A DNA stretch of 64,000 nt from Amycolatopsis alba DSM 44262. Its GTDB lineage: Bacteria; Actinomycetota; Actinomycetes; Mycobacteriales; Pseudonocardiaceae. The notes beneath the pieces were generated by a model. The model made no database searches. It was given only the letters and a program-made list of their open reading frames with translations, and had not been told where the DNA came from. Location: contig NZ_KB913032.1 in NCBI RefSeq assembly GCF_000384215.1, positions 2,311,665-2,375,664 on the forward strand, written 5' to 3'. Positions 51,354 through 60,421 of the stretch are shown in pieces (the first letter of the stretch is position 1; every line of letters begins with the position of its first letter). Position numbers and translations under genes: made by a program.

Positions 51354-53654
51354 GTGGTCATGCCGGGTCCCGATACCCGCGTCGTCGAAATACGCGTACC
51401 TGGGCTGGTGGGCACGAGCGGTGAAAGCCTGCTGGATTCGACGTCGGTGGTCGACGTCGCGGGCGACGGGATCGGCAGGCTGATCCGGCCGTCGGACCGG
51501 CTGCGCCGTCCCGCTCCCGGTCCGGTGCTGCCCGCGCTCGGCCGTTCGATCCCGCGCATTCTCGAAGGCTACCTGTGGAGCGGGATGACGTCGGGGGGCG
51601 CGGCGAAGGCGACTTGGGCGCTGCTGTTCCCGTTCTCGCTGGCGAACGTCGCGCACTGGATGCTGCCGCCGGTCCCGGAGGGCAGGCGGTTCGCGGCGGT
51701 GCTCGGCGCGATCTGCCGGGGACTGCTGCGGGTGGCCTCGCTCCTGCTGACGATGCTGCTGATCAGTCAGCTCGCGGTGGTCTCGCTCGACCTGTTCGCC
51801 GCGCAATGCCTCGCTCCCGGCTCGGACTGCCTGTCCGGTATCCCGTCGTTCGTGCGGGATTTCGCGCCGCTGCGGACGGCGATCGGGGTGGTGCCGCTGC
51901 TGGCGCTGATCTTCGTGCTCGACCGGATCCCGTCGTCGGACTGGCGATCGCGGAACCGCTTGCACCGCACCCACAGTTCGAGCCCGTTGCAACCACAGGA
52001 CCTGCCTCGGACGCCGGGTCTGCGGACGCTGCACACCGTCGCCGCCTTGACCTGTGTCGCGCTTCCGTTGCTCGGCGGCCCGTTCCGGCTGCCGACGACG
52101 ACGTTCGACCTGATCGTCTGGATCTGCGCGCTGGCCCTCGCCGTCGCGTCGCTGCTGGCCTCGACGGTCGGTTTCTCGGCCGGACCGGTGATCCGGGGTG
52201 GGCTGATCGCGATCGCCGTCGCGCTGGTCGGGATCGCCGTCGTGCGCCGGACACCGCTGCCTGCCGGGCTGACGGGCGGCGGGCTCGGCGGAGCGGACGG
52301 GACGGTGGAGGCGCTGGGCGCGTCGATGGTCGTGGTGACCGTGCTGTTCGCGCTGATGCTCATCCCGGCCGCCTTGTTCGGCCGGTCGGCCTGGAAGCAC
52401 ATGCCGCGACGGCTGCGACCCTGGCTCGGCGGCTGGGCGGCCGCGCCCGTCGTCGCGCTCGCCGGTCTGCTCGGCGGCGGTTTCGGCGCGGGCCTCGCGG
52501 TCGCGCTGCGGCAACTGGTCGGGGCGGCCGATCTCCGGCTGCCCGACACCTACGTCCTGGTGACCGTCCTGTGGGGCGCCGGGCTCGCCCTCGCCCTTGT
52601 GCTCGGTGTGCTGGGCTTCGCGGTGGCTGTCCCGCTGCGGCGGCTGCGGCGCGGCGTCCCGGAGGTCGTCGCGCTGATGGAGATCAGCGAAGCGCAGGAA
52701 GAAGAGGCCGCGCGCGTCTGGGCCCGCGCTTCGTGGGAGCGGAAGCATCTGCACCATCTCGCGCTCACGGTGGCACTGGCGATGGCGGCGGGCGGCGGCG
52801 CGCTCCTCGTGCTGCGCTTCGGTTTCGGCCCGCTGGCGAGCTGGTTCACCCCGATTTCGGCGATCGGCGTGTTCGCGCTGGGCGCGCTGGCGGCGGGTTT
52901 GCTGCGCGTCGTGTTCGCGGCCGCGACGAAACCCACGCGCAGCCGTCATCTCGGCGCGCTGGCGGATCTCGTGTGCTTCTGGCCGCGGGCCGCCCATCCG
53001 ACCGTGCCGCCGAGTTACGCGCTCAAGGTCGTCCCGGAACTCGCGGACCGGGTGAAGGAACATCTCGCCGATCCGGGCACTCGGGTCGTGCTGTCCGGCT
53101 ACAACCTCGGCAGCCTGCTGACCGTGCTCGCCGCGGCGCGCGTGATCGCCGATCTCCCGCCGGAGGACCGCGAACGCGTCGGGTTGCTGACCGCGGGCTC
53201 GCCGCTGCAGTGGGGTTACCAGCGGGCTTTTCCCGCGATGCTGCCGCAGGCGCAGCTGGCCGGGCTGTACGAGGATCTCGACGGCCGCTGGCGGGCGCTG
53301 TGCCGCGGCACGGACGTTTTCGGCGGTGGCGTCACGACCTGGCGGCATCGCGTGGTGTCCGGGAAGCTGCTGGGCGACGGCTACCTGCCCGGCGGCGGAA
53401 CCGGGCCGCTGGCCGCCGAACCCGACGAGCAGGGCGTGCTGGTGCTCGGCGGCGATCACTGGCTGCCCGATCCGCTGCGCGGGCCGACCGGACGGCACCG
53501 CTGGGCACCCGGTGTCCTCAGGCACACGGACTACGTCGCCGACGCCGAATGGGACAACGCCGTCGCGATGGCCGCCGGTCTCGGCCGCCCCCGGCCGTCG
53601 AACCCTTGGGGCGAACAGGGATCGCTGTTCGGGGACTTCCCCCAAATGCGCTGA
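51354..53654 (+). CDS. Large membrane protein with a degenerate alpha/beta-hydrolase domain
   Basis: 766-aa protein. An N-terminal cytosolic stretch (VVEIRVPGLVGTSGESLLDS, oxyanion-loop-like) is followed by about eight to ten TM segments between residues 85 and 500 in three groups. The C-terminal ~230 residues look like a lipase-type domain: HPTVPPSYALKVVPELADRV, VVLSGYNLGSLLTVLAAARV, LTAGSPLQWGYQRAFP, HTDYVADAEWDNAV. The nucleophile elbow G-x-S-x-G reads G-Y-N-L-G: the Ser is replaced by Asn, so classic hydrolysis is unlikely. GTG 51354 follows GGAGGCGTTCACC; an ATG two codons later is the alternative. Function unknown. Confidence 0.75.
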   Translation: MVMPGPDTRVVEIRVPGLVGTSGESLLDSTSVVDVAGDGIGRLIRPSDRLRRPAPGPVLPALGRSIPRILEGYLWSGMTSGGAAKATWALLFPFSLANVAHWMLPPVPEGRRFAAVLGAICRGLLRVASLLLTMLLISQLAVVSLDLFAAQCLAPGSDCLSGIPSFVRDFAPLRTAIGVVPLLALIFVLDRIPSSDWRSRNRLHRTHSSSPLQPQDLPRTPGLRTLHTVAALTCVALPLLGGPFRLPTTTFDLIVWICALALAVASLLASTVGFSAGPVIRGGLIAIAVALVGIAVVRRTPLPAGLTGGGLGGADGTVEALGASMVVVTVLFALMLIPAALFGRSAWKHMPRRLRPWLGGWAAAPVVALAGLLGGGFGAGLAVALRQLVGAADLRLPDTYVLVTVLWGAGLALALVLGVLGFAVAVPLRRLRRGVPEVVALMEISEAQEEEAARVWARASWERKHLHHLALTVALAMAAGGGALLVLRFGFGPLASWFTPISAIGVFALGALAAGLLRVVFAAATKPTRSRHLGALADLVCFWPRAAHPTVPPSYALKVVPELADRVKEHLADPGTRVVLSGYNLGSLLTVLAAARVIADLPPEDRERVGLLTAGSPLQWGYQRAFPAMLPQAQLAGLYEDLDGRWRALCRGTDVFGGGVTTWRHRVVSGKLLGDGYLPGGGTGPLAAEPDEQGVLVLGGDHWLPDPLRGPTGRHRWAPGVLRHTDYVADAEWDNAVAMAAGLGRPRPSNPWGEQGSLFGDFPQMR

Positions 53655-53685
53655 AGGCCCCCTTCGAGAGGAAGAGGGCCTTCAG
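53651..53685. terminator. Bidirectional terminator overlapping a stop codon
   Basis: Arms CTGAAGGCCCCCTTC and GAAGAGGGCCTTCAG (one mismatch) with loop GAGAG. The left arm includes the TGA of the membrane-protein gene, and the element ends 14 bp before the leftward LAxTG-protein stop. GTGAAGG-family core. Confidence 0.8.
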
Positions 53686-53698
53686 TCACCAGCTAGCT

Positions 53699-54394
53699 TC
53701 AGTCGGTCTTGCCGCGACGCACGCGCAGCAGGACCAGGACACCGGCGCCGGCCAGGACCAGCAGGCCACCGGCCCACAGCAGCCAGGCGTTGTCGAAACC
53801 GGTGTTGGCGAGGCCACCGCCGTTGCCACCGTTACCGCCGACGTTCGGAGCCGGGGCGACGGTGCTGGTCGGGGTGTCGGACGGCTTCTCCGTGGTGGTC
53901 GGAGCGGTCGTCGGCGGCTTGGCCGTCGAGGTCTTCGTCGGCTCGGACGGCTTCGGCTGCTCGGTCGGCTTGGTCTTCTCGCCGCACGCGAACCACTTGT
54001 CGATGTTCGCCTTGCTGCCGTCGCGGTTGAACGGCGCGCGCAGCTCGGTCCACGGCGGGGTGTCGGCGAGCTTGCGCTTGCCCGGCTCGTAGACGTTGTA
54101 GCCGTCGTCGCCACCGAGGACGACGATCGCGGTCACCTTGACGCCTTCGCCGAGACCGGTGATGTTCAGCCGCTTCTCACCGGCGCCGCCGGTGAACTTG
54201 AAGTCCGAGTCGGACAGGGCCGAACCGCCGGCCTTGACCTGCTCGCATTTGCTGACGCTGCCGGGGATCGGCTTGGCGTGTTCGTCGTCGGAGTGACAGG
54301 CCAGCGCCGAGCCGGCGGTGCCGAGCAGGGCGGCGGTCGCCAGTGCGACGACGGTGACGGCGGAGCGGACACGCCGTCCGGACATGATCTGCAT
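53699..54394 (-). CDS. Cell-wall protein with LAxTG sorting signal
   Basis: 231-aa surface protein. Signal peptide at residues 1-32 (SAVTVVALATAALLGTAGSALA), a globular domain with three Cys and a strand-rich FKFTGGAGEKRLNITGLGEGV, then a Thr/Pro-rich stalk of about 45 residues (KPTEQPKPSEPTKTSTAKPP). The C-terminal sorting signal is LANTG at 195-199, a hydrophobic helix (WLLWAGGLLVLAGAGVLVLL) and a basic tail RVRRGKTD. LAxTG is the motif of class E sortases of high-GC Gram-positives. ATG 54394 follows AGGAGA. Function of the domain unknown; no sortase gene is in the window. Confidence 0.85.
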   Translation of the reverse strand: MQIMSGRRVRSAVTVVALATAALLGTAGSALACHSDDEHAKPIPGSVSKCEQVKAGGSALSDSDFKFTGGAGEKRLNITGLGEGVKVTAIVVLGGDDGYNVYEPGKRKLADTPPWTELRAPFNRDGSKANIDKWFACGEKTKPTEQPKPSEPTKTSTAKPPTTAPTTTEKPSDTPTSTVAPAPNVGGNGGNGGGLANTGFDNAWLLWAGGLLVLAGAGVLVLLRVRRGKTD

Positions 54395-54563
54395 TCAGAG
54401 CTCTCCTGTACCGATCGGGGGACAAACGAGCAAAAGCGCGGTTACCTCTTTCGTGGGATGAAGGTCAACTCGCGGTGTTCTCCACGAGCCCCGTTCACCC
54501 GACAGGGTGAGGTAAGAGCCCGGACGCTATCGCACACCGATTTCACACCGAAACCGGCCCCCG

Positions 54564-54602
54564 AAAAAAACGGCCCACCATCCACAGAGGAATGGTGGGC
54601 CG
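54564..54602 (-). terminator. Intrinsic terminator with T tract after the APC permease
   Basis: Arms CGGCCCACCAT and ATGGTGGGCCG, followed on the minus strand by seven T (AAAAAAA at 54564-54570 on plus). A classic rho-independent terminator, unlike the T-less hairpins elsewhere in the window. Confidence 0.85.
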
Positions 54603-54617
54603 CCGAAACGAGACTGA

Positions 54618-56138
54618 TCAGTCCGATACGGACTCCGTCTTCTCTTCCTTGTTCTTCTTGCCGAGCAGCGAATGACGACGGCTGTAGGCGAAGTAGACGA
54701 CCACGCCCAGCACCATCCACGCGATGAACCGCAGCCAGGTCAGCACGGTCAGGTTCAGCATCAGCCACAGGCAGGCGAGGATCGCCAGGATCGGGATCAG
54801 CGGCACCCAAGGCACCCGGAACGCGCGCGGCAGATCCGGTCGCGTCTTGCGCAGCACCATCACACCCGCGGAAACGAGGATGAAGGCGAACAGGGTGCCG
54901 ACGTTGACCATTTCTTCCAGTTTGTCCGCCGGGAAGAAGGTCGCGGCGACGGCGACCAGTGCGCCGACGACGATGGTCGCCCGCTTCGGCGTCCCGTTCG
55001 CACCGGTCTTCGCCAGGCCGCGCGGCATGAGACCGTCACGCGACATCGCGAAGATGATCCGGATCTGGCCGAGCATCAGCACCATGACGACGGTCGTGAG
55101 GCCGGCGAGCGCGCCGACGGAGATGATGTTGGCCGCCCAGTCGACACCGTTGACCGCGAACGCGGACGCGAGCGTCTTCTTGCTGCCGTCACCCGCCGAG
55201 GTGGCGAGGTCCTTGTAGTTCACCATGCCGACGACCACGAGCGACACGGCGACGTAGAGCACCGTGACGATGGCGAGCGAGCCGAAGATGCCGCGGGGCA
55301 CGGCCTTCTGCGGGTTGCGGGTCTCTTCCGCGGTGGTCGCGACGATGTCGAAACCGATGAACGCGAAGAACACCAGCGACGCCGCGGCCAGCAGACCGAA
55401 GACGCCGAACGAACTGCTGCTGCTACCCGCGAACACGGAGAACAGCGACTGGTCCACCCCGGTGGCCGACGAGTCGGCGCCGGACTGGGCGTCCGGGATG
55501 AACGGGGTGTAGTTGGAGCCCTTGATGTAGAAGACGCCGAGCACGATCACGAACAGCACCACCGCGACCTTGATCCCGGTGATCACCATCGAGAACCGCG
55601 AAGACAGCTTCGTGCCGACGGCGAGCAGCGTCGCCAGCACCAGCACCACGATCAGGGCACCCCAGTCGACCGGGACACCGCCGATCTCGAACGTCGTCTT
55701 CGTGCCCTTGCCGAAGATGTAGGAGAGCACGGTTTCGAGGTAGGCCGACCAGCCCTTCGACACCGCGGCCGCGCCGACCGCGAGTTCCAGGATCAGGTCC
55801 CAGCCGATGATCCACGCCATGAACTCGCCGAACGTGGCGTAGGAGAACGTGTACGCGCTCCCGGCCACCGGGACGGTCGACGCGAATTCCGCATAACAGA
55901 GCGCCGCCAGCGCGCAGGCGATGGCCGCGAAGACGAACGAGAGCGACACCGACGGCCCCGCGTAGTCGCCTGCCGTGCGCGCGGTGAGCGTGAAGATACC
56001 GGCGCCGATGACGACGGCGACGCCGAAGACGGTCAGGTCCCACGCGCTCAGGTTCCGCCTGAGCTTGGTCCCCGGTTCGTCGGTGTCCGCGATGGACTGC
56101 TCGATGGACTTCGTACGCCACAGACCGTTTCCGGGCAC
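54618..56138 (-). CDS. APC family amino acid permease (cationic amino acid transporter-like)
   Basis: 506-aa transporter with about twelve TM segments. The APC signature VVIGAGIFTLTARTAGDYAG lies in TM1, with ALCYAEFASTVPVAGSAYTF in TM3, FMAWIIGWDLILELAVGAAA, FVFFAFIGFDIVATTAEETRN in TM6-7, and PDLPRAFRVPWVPLIPILA before the last pair. It resembles the CAT/YfnA group (Lys/Arg or broad amino acids). Its place between sahH and manA corresponds to Rv3253c. GTG 56138 follows GGAGGTCAAGG. Ends in a T-tract terminator. Confidence 0.93.
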   Translation of the reverse strand: MPGNGLWRTKSIEQSIADTDEPGTKLRRNLSAWDLTVFGVAVVIGAGIFTLTARTAGDYAGPSVSLSFVFAAIACALAALCYAEFASTVPVAGSAYTFSYATFGEFMAWIIGWDLILELAVGAAAVSKGWSAYLETVLSYIFGKGTKTTFEIGGVPVDWGALIVVLVLATLLAVGTKLSSRFSMVITGIKVAVVLFVIVLGVFYIKGSNYTPFIPDAQSGADSSATGVDQSLFSVFAGSSSSSFGVFGLLAAASLVFFAFIGFDIVATTAEETRNPQKAVPRGIFGSLAIVTVLYVAVSLVVVGMVNYKDLATSAGDGSKKTLASAFAVNGVDWAANIISVGALAGLTTVVMVLMLGQIRIIFAMSRDGLMPRGLAKTGANGTPKRATIVVGALVAVAATFFPADKLEEMVNVGTLFAFILVSAGVMVLRKTRPDLPRAFRVPWVPLIPILAILACLWLMLNLTVLTWLRFIAWMVLGVVVYFAYSRRHSLLGKKNKEEKTESVSD

Positions 56139-56322
56139 CCTTGACCTCCATACACCTGACTGCGGTTCATCGGACCTTATCGCCCGGTCGTGACGGCAGC
56201 GCGGTGGGAGAGCAACGAAGTACGCGGAGGTCGCGCTGGTAATCGGCGGTGTACGGACAGTTGCGCCGATCGGCGGTCGCGGCTCCTCCAGATGTCTGTC
56301 CGTGAGCGCGAGGCGGCGCGGC

Positions 56323-57237
56323 TCAGGCCAGCGAGCGGTCCAGGTCCGGCTCGAGGTAGATCAGCTTCGCCGTGGGAACCTTCGCCCGCACACGCGCTTC
56401 GGCGTCGTCGATGGCCTGCGCGACCTCGCCGGTCTCCAGCCCCGGCACCAGCGCGAGTTTCGCGGCCACCAGCATCTCGTCCGGGCCGATGTACAGCGTC
56501 CGGATGTGGATGACGCGCTCGACCTTGCCCGCGGCGAGTTCGTCGATGATCGTGTCGAGGTCGGGCTCGGAGGCACCTTCGCCGATCAGCAGGCTCTTCA
56601 TCTCGATGATCAGGATGATCGCGATGACGCCGAGCAGCAGGCCGATCACCACGGTGCCGATGCCGTCCCACACCGGGTCGCCGGTGACGACCGAGAGCCC
56701 GACGCCCGCGAGCGCGAACACCAGGCCGAGCAGCGCGCCCGCGTCCTCCAGGAGGACCACCGGCAGTTCGGGGGTCTTGGCCTGGCGGATGAACGCCCAC
56801 CAGCCCGCGTCGCCCTTGATCTTCTTCGACTCCTGGATCGCGGTGTAGAAGGAGAACGACTCCAGTCCGATCGCGACCACGAGGATGCCGACGGCCACCC
56901 ACGGCGTCTTCAAGGCCTCCGGCTCGCTGATCTTGTGGATGCCCTCGTACAGCGCGAACACCGAGCCGAGGCTGAAGAGCATCAGCGCGACGATGAACGA
57001 GTAGAAGTACCGGTCCCGCCCGAAGCCGAACGGGTGCGCGCGGGTCGCGGCGCGCTGCGAGGTCTTCTGGCCCAGCAGCAGGAGGCCCTGGTTCGAGGTG
57101 TCCGCGAGCGAGTGCACGGACTCGGCGAGCATCGAGGACGACCCCGTGATGAGGAAGCCGGTGAATTTCGCGGCCGCGATTCCGGCGTTCGCCACGAGCG
57201 CGGCGATGATCGCCTTGGTTCCGCCACCTGCAGACAC
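56323..57237 (-). CDS. Cation diffusion facilitator family transporter
   Basis: 304-aa CDF-type metal(II)/proton antiporter. TM2 carries the HxxxD-like site (MLAESVHSLADTSNQGLLLL). RAHPFGFGRDRYFYSFIVAL is the family motif around TM3, and VVLLEDAGALLGLVFALAGV contains the second membrane site. The C-terminal cytosolic ferredoxin-like domain is RVIHIRTLYIGPDEMLVAAK. The ligand pattern resembles the subgroup around SLC30A9 rather than classic zinc exporters, so the metal is uncertain. GTG 57237 has GGGGAG 6 nt upstream. Divergent from the SARP gene. Confidence 0.9.
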   Translation of the reverse strand: MSAGGGTKAIIAALVANAGIAAAKFTGFLITGSSSMLAESVHSLADTSNQGLLLLGQKTSQRAATRAHPFGFGRDRYFYSFIVALMLFSLGSVFALYEGIHKISEPEALKTPWVAVGILVVAIGLESFSFYTAIQESKKIKGDAGWWAFIRQAKTPELPVVLLEDAGALLGLVFALAGVGLSVVTGDPVWDGIGTVVIGLLLGVIAIILIIEMKSLLIGEGASEPDLDTIIDELAAGKVERVIHIRTLYIGPDEMLVAAKLALVPGLETGEVAQAIDDAEARVRAKVPTAKLIYLEPDLDRSLA

Positions 57238-57380
57238 GTGCAACTCCCCAAATGGTGTCCCGATATGCCGGGTTCGAAGGCTAGCAGTGCAGATGAGCCG
57301 GTACGCGCCGGGCGGGACAGGTCACAGAATTGTCGGATCCCCTCGCTAGTCTCGCCCCTCTCTGGACCTGGGAGGTGCCC

Positions 57381-60380
57381 GTGCCGCGATTCGGCGTGCT
57401 CGGACCGTTGACGATCGAAAGCCCGCCGGGGCGGCGCACGGCGCCGCGCGGCGATCATCAGCGCGCCCTGCTGGCCGTCCTGCTGCTGAACGCGAACTCG
57501 TCAGTCCCGGTCGACGCGCTGGTCGAGACCCTCTGGCCGGACACGCCGCCGAAGTCGTACTCCTCGAATCTGCACACGTACGTCTCCCGCCTGCGGGCAC
57601 GGTTCGAGGGGCTGGAGATCGAGCGGGACCCGCGCGGTTATCGGCTGGTGGTCGCGCCCGGCGACCTCGATCTGCTGTCCTTCCGCGAGGCCGCCGCGGC
57701 GGGGAAGGCGGCGGCGCGGGCGGGCGATCCGGCGGTGGCCGCCGGACATTACCGCCGGGCACTGGCGGAATGGCGCGGGCCGGTCCTGTCCGGACTGCAC
57801 CTCCCCCGGCTGGACGCGGACGTCGCCAGGCTGGAGTCGGAACGCCTCGCCGCTTTCGAAGACTGTGTCGACGCCGAACTGTCCGACGGCAGGCACGGCG
57901 AGCTCACCGGCGAACTCCAGGCGATGATCACCGAACATCCGCTGCGCGAGCGGCTGGCCGCCCAGCTGATGACAGCGCTGCACCGCGCCGGGCGGCAGGC
58001 CGATTCGCTGGCCGTCCACCGCGAGCTGCGCACCACGCTCGTCGAGGAACTGGGCGTGGAGCCCGGTGCCGAGGTCCGCCGTGTCCACGCCGCCGTGCTG
58101 CGCGGCGAGGATCCGGCGCCCGCGACCAAGGCGGCGCAGGTCTTCCCGCTCTGCCAGCTGCCGCCGGACATCGCGGACTTCGCGGGCCGCGAGGGCGAGA
58201 TCGCGAAGCTCTCCGGACTGCTCGGCGAAAGCGCGGGCGTCCCGGTCGCGGTGATCACCGGCGAACCCGGCGCGGGCAAATCCACCCTCGCGGTCAGCAC
58301 CGCGCACAGGCTCCGCCGCTCCTTCCCGGACGGGCAGTTGTTCGTCCCGCTGGCGGGCGCCTCCGACCCGCGAGACCTCGCCGACGTCCTCGGCGACCTG
58401 TTGCGCGCGCTGGGCGTCACCGGGCCCGCCATCCCGGACGACGTCGAGGCCAGGGCCGCGGTCTATCGCGGTCGTCTCGCCGATCGGCGGGTCCTCGTGG
58501 TGCTCGACGACGCCGCCGGCCCCGACCAGGTCCGCGCGCTGCTGCCGGGAACGCCGGGCAGCGCCGTCCTGGTCACCAGCAGGCGGCGGCTTTCCGGGCT
58601 GGCCGGGGCGGATCGCCTGCACCTCGCACCGCTGTCCGGTCCCGAGGCGATGACCCTGTTGGCGCGGCTGGCCGGGCCGGACCGGGTGGGCGCCGAACGC
58701 GCGGACGCGGAGCGGATCGCCAAGGCCTGCGGCAATCTCCCGCTGGCGCTGCGGATCGCGGGCAGCAGGCTCGCCATGCGGCCGGGACTGCCGCTCGGGA
58801 AACTCGCCGGGAAGCTGGAGGACGAGGTCTCGCGCCTCGACGAACTCCAGGTCAGCGATCTCCAGGTGCGCGGCAGCATCGCGTTGAGCTACGAGGCGCT
58901 GAGCCCGTCCGCGCGGCGCGCGTTCCGGTTGATCGGCCGCTGCCGCACCCTCGACCTTCCCGCGTGGGCGGTGACAACCCTGGTCAACGACGAGGACGCG
59001 GACGAGGCCATCGACGAACTCGTCGAAGCCAGCCTGCTCGAAGCCACCGGTCTCGACCCGACGGGTGAGCAGCGGTTCCGCGTGCACGATCTCGTGCGCG
59101 TGTTCGCCACGGAACTCGGCCGGGAACTGGAGACCCACGCCGAGCGGGTGGCCACCGTCGCGAAGGTGTCGGACGCGGCGCTGTGCCTCGCCGACACGGC
59201 GGCCCGCCGCCTGCCGAGGACGGTGCCGATGCCGTTGTCGGACCAGGACCTGCCCGCGCAGCCCCTGTCCGGTGAACTGGTCGAGCGGCTGCTGCGCGAC
59301 CCCGGCACCTGGTTCTCCGTGGAGCGGGCCAACCTGGTCGCCGCCGTCTCGTCGATGTGCGCCGTCGGCTGGCTGCGAAAAGCCTTGCGGATAGTGGAAA
59401 GACTGAGCGCGTACCTGTACCTGCACAGCCATTACACCGACATGCGGACGGCGTACGAGACCTTGCGCGACGCCGCCCGCGAGGCCGGTGACCGGCACAT
59501 CGCGGTCATCGCCGAGGCGAACCTGACGGTGTTGCTGCATGTTCACGGCGAGTACGAACGCGCCGTCGAGGGTTATCGCGAATGCTCGAAGGAGCTGGCG
59601 GATCTGGGCGACGTTTCCGCGCAGGCGTGGGTCGAGACGAATCTGGCGCGCTGCCTGGTCGGCCTCGGCAGGGCGGGGGAATCCCTGCACGCCGCGACCC
59701 AGGCCCGCGAACTGTCCACTGTGGAGGATTCGGGCACCTACGCGAGGCGCGCGGAATCCGCCGCTCTGCACAGGCTGGGCAAGATATCCGAGGCGCTGGA
59801 AATCGATCGCCGGATCCTCGCACGGGCACGGGAATCGGCCGACGACCGCCAGCTCGGCATTGCCCTGCAAGGACTTTCGTGGTCGCTGATGCTCGACGGC
59901 CGCCGGGAGGAGGCGCTGGAGACGATCGAGGAATCGGTCCGGGTGCTCCGCCGGACGACGGCGAAATCGGCGCTGGCGAAGTCGTTGCGCACGCAGGGCG
60001 CGATCCTCGCGGGAGCCGGGCGGCGTGCCGACGCGGTGAAGGCCTACGAGAACGCGCGGCGGCTGGCCGGCGCGCTCGAAGAACGGCCGAGAGAGCTCTC
60101 GTGCACGCGAGCGATCGCGGCGAGCTGGATCGGCGACGGCCGGGCCGAAAGCGCGATTCCCGTGCTGCGCCAATGCCTTGACGAGTTCCGCGCCATGGGC
60201 GGGAAACCGGCGACAGGCCTCACCCTGCACGTGCTGCGCAGGGCTTATGAGGCCGTCGGGGAAACGAAGGCGGCCGAGGCGGCGGGCGAAGAGGCGAAGC
60301 GATTGGAAGTCCCCCACGACGCCAACGCTTCGACCCTCGTCCGGTTGCTGTTGTCGCTCACCGAACCCGCCCCGGCCTGA
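57381..60380 (+). CDS. AfsR/SARP family transcriptional regulator with NB-ARC and TPR domains
   Basis: 999-aa regulator. The N-terminal OmpR-type winged helix (VPRFGVLGPLTIESP, PVDALVETLWPDTPPKSYSS, HTYVSRLRARF) is followed by a BTAD domain (residues ~95-245, HPLRERLAAQLMTALHRAGR, ELRTTLVEELGVEPGAEVRR). The NB-ARC ATPase has Walker A GEPGAGKSTLAV (K300) and Walker B RRVLVVLDDAAG, and the TPR-rich C-terminus spans ~650-990. Homologues activate secondary-metabolite clusters. GTG 57381 is preceded by GGAGG. No biosynthetic cluster is adjacent, so it probably acts elsewhere. Terminated by the hairpin at 60381. Confidence 0.93.
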   Translation: MPRFGVLGPLTIESPPGRRTAPRGDHQRALLAVLLLNANSSVPVDALVETLWPDTPPKSYSSNLHTYVSRLRARFEGLEIERDPRGYRLVVAPGDLDLLSFREAAAAGKAAARAGDPAVAAGHYRRALAEWRGPVLSGLHLPRLDADVARLESERLAAFEDCVDAELSDGRHGELTGELQAMITEHPLRERLAAQLMTALHRAGRQADSLAVHRELRTTLVEELGVEPGAEVRRVHAAVLRGEDPAPATKAAQVFPLCQLPPDIADFAGREGEIAKLSGLLGESAGVPVAVITGEPGAGKSTLAVSTAHRLRRSFPDGQLFVPLAGASDPRDLADVLGDLLRALGVTGPAIPDDVEARAAVYRGRLADRRVLVVLDDAAGPDQVRALLPGTPGSAVLVTSRRRLSGLAGADRLHLAPLSGPEAMTLLARLAGPDRVGAERADAERIAKACGNLPLALRIAGSRLAMRPGLPLGKLAGKLEDEVSRLDELQVSDLQVRGSIALSYEALSPSARRAFRLIGRCRTLDLPAWAVTTLVNDEDADEAIDELVEASLLEATGLDPTGEQRFRVHDLVRVFATELGRELETHAERVATVAKVSDAALCLADTAARRLPRTVPMPLSDQDLPAQPLSGELVERLLRDPGTWFSVERANLVAAVSSMCAVGWLRKALRIVERLSAYLYLHSHYTDMRTAYETLRDAAREAGDRHIAVIAEANLTVLLHVHGEYERAVEGYRECSKELADLGDVSAQAWVETNLARCLVGLGRAGESLHAATQARELSTVEDSGTYARRAESAALHRLGKISEALEIDRRILARARESADDRQLGIALQGLSWSLMLDGRREEALETIEESVRVLRRTTAKSALAKSLRTQGAILAGAGRRADAVKAYENARRLAGALEERPRELSCTRAIAASWIGDGRAESAIPVLRQCLDEFRAMGGKPATGLTLHVLRRAYEAVGETKAAEAAGEEAKRLEVPHDANASTLVRLLLSLTEPAPA

Positions 60381-60418
60381 CCGGGTGGTGCCCGACCCCT
60401 CAGACGAGCACCACCCGG
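60381..60418. terminator. Bidirectional hairpin terminator, SARP / membrane protein
   Basis: Perfect 11-bp arms CCGGGTGGTGC and GCACCACCCGG around a 16-nt loop, filling the gap between two convergent stop codons. Confidence 0.85.
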
Positions 60419-60421
60419 AAA

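Noticed and set aside
51575..54727. 1050-codon plus-strand frame, and the 793-codon minus-strand frame at 51264-53645
   Set aside because: Both overlap the hydrophobic membrane-protein gene out of frame and show Arg/Pro/Gly-rich low-complexity translation typical of high-GC shadows.
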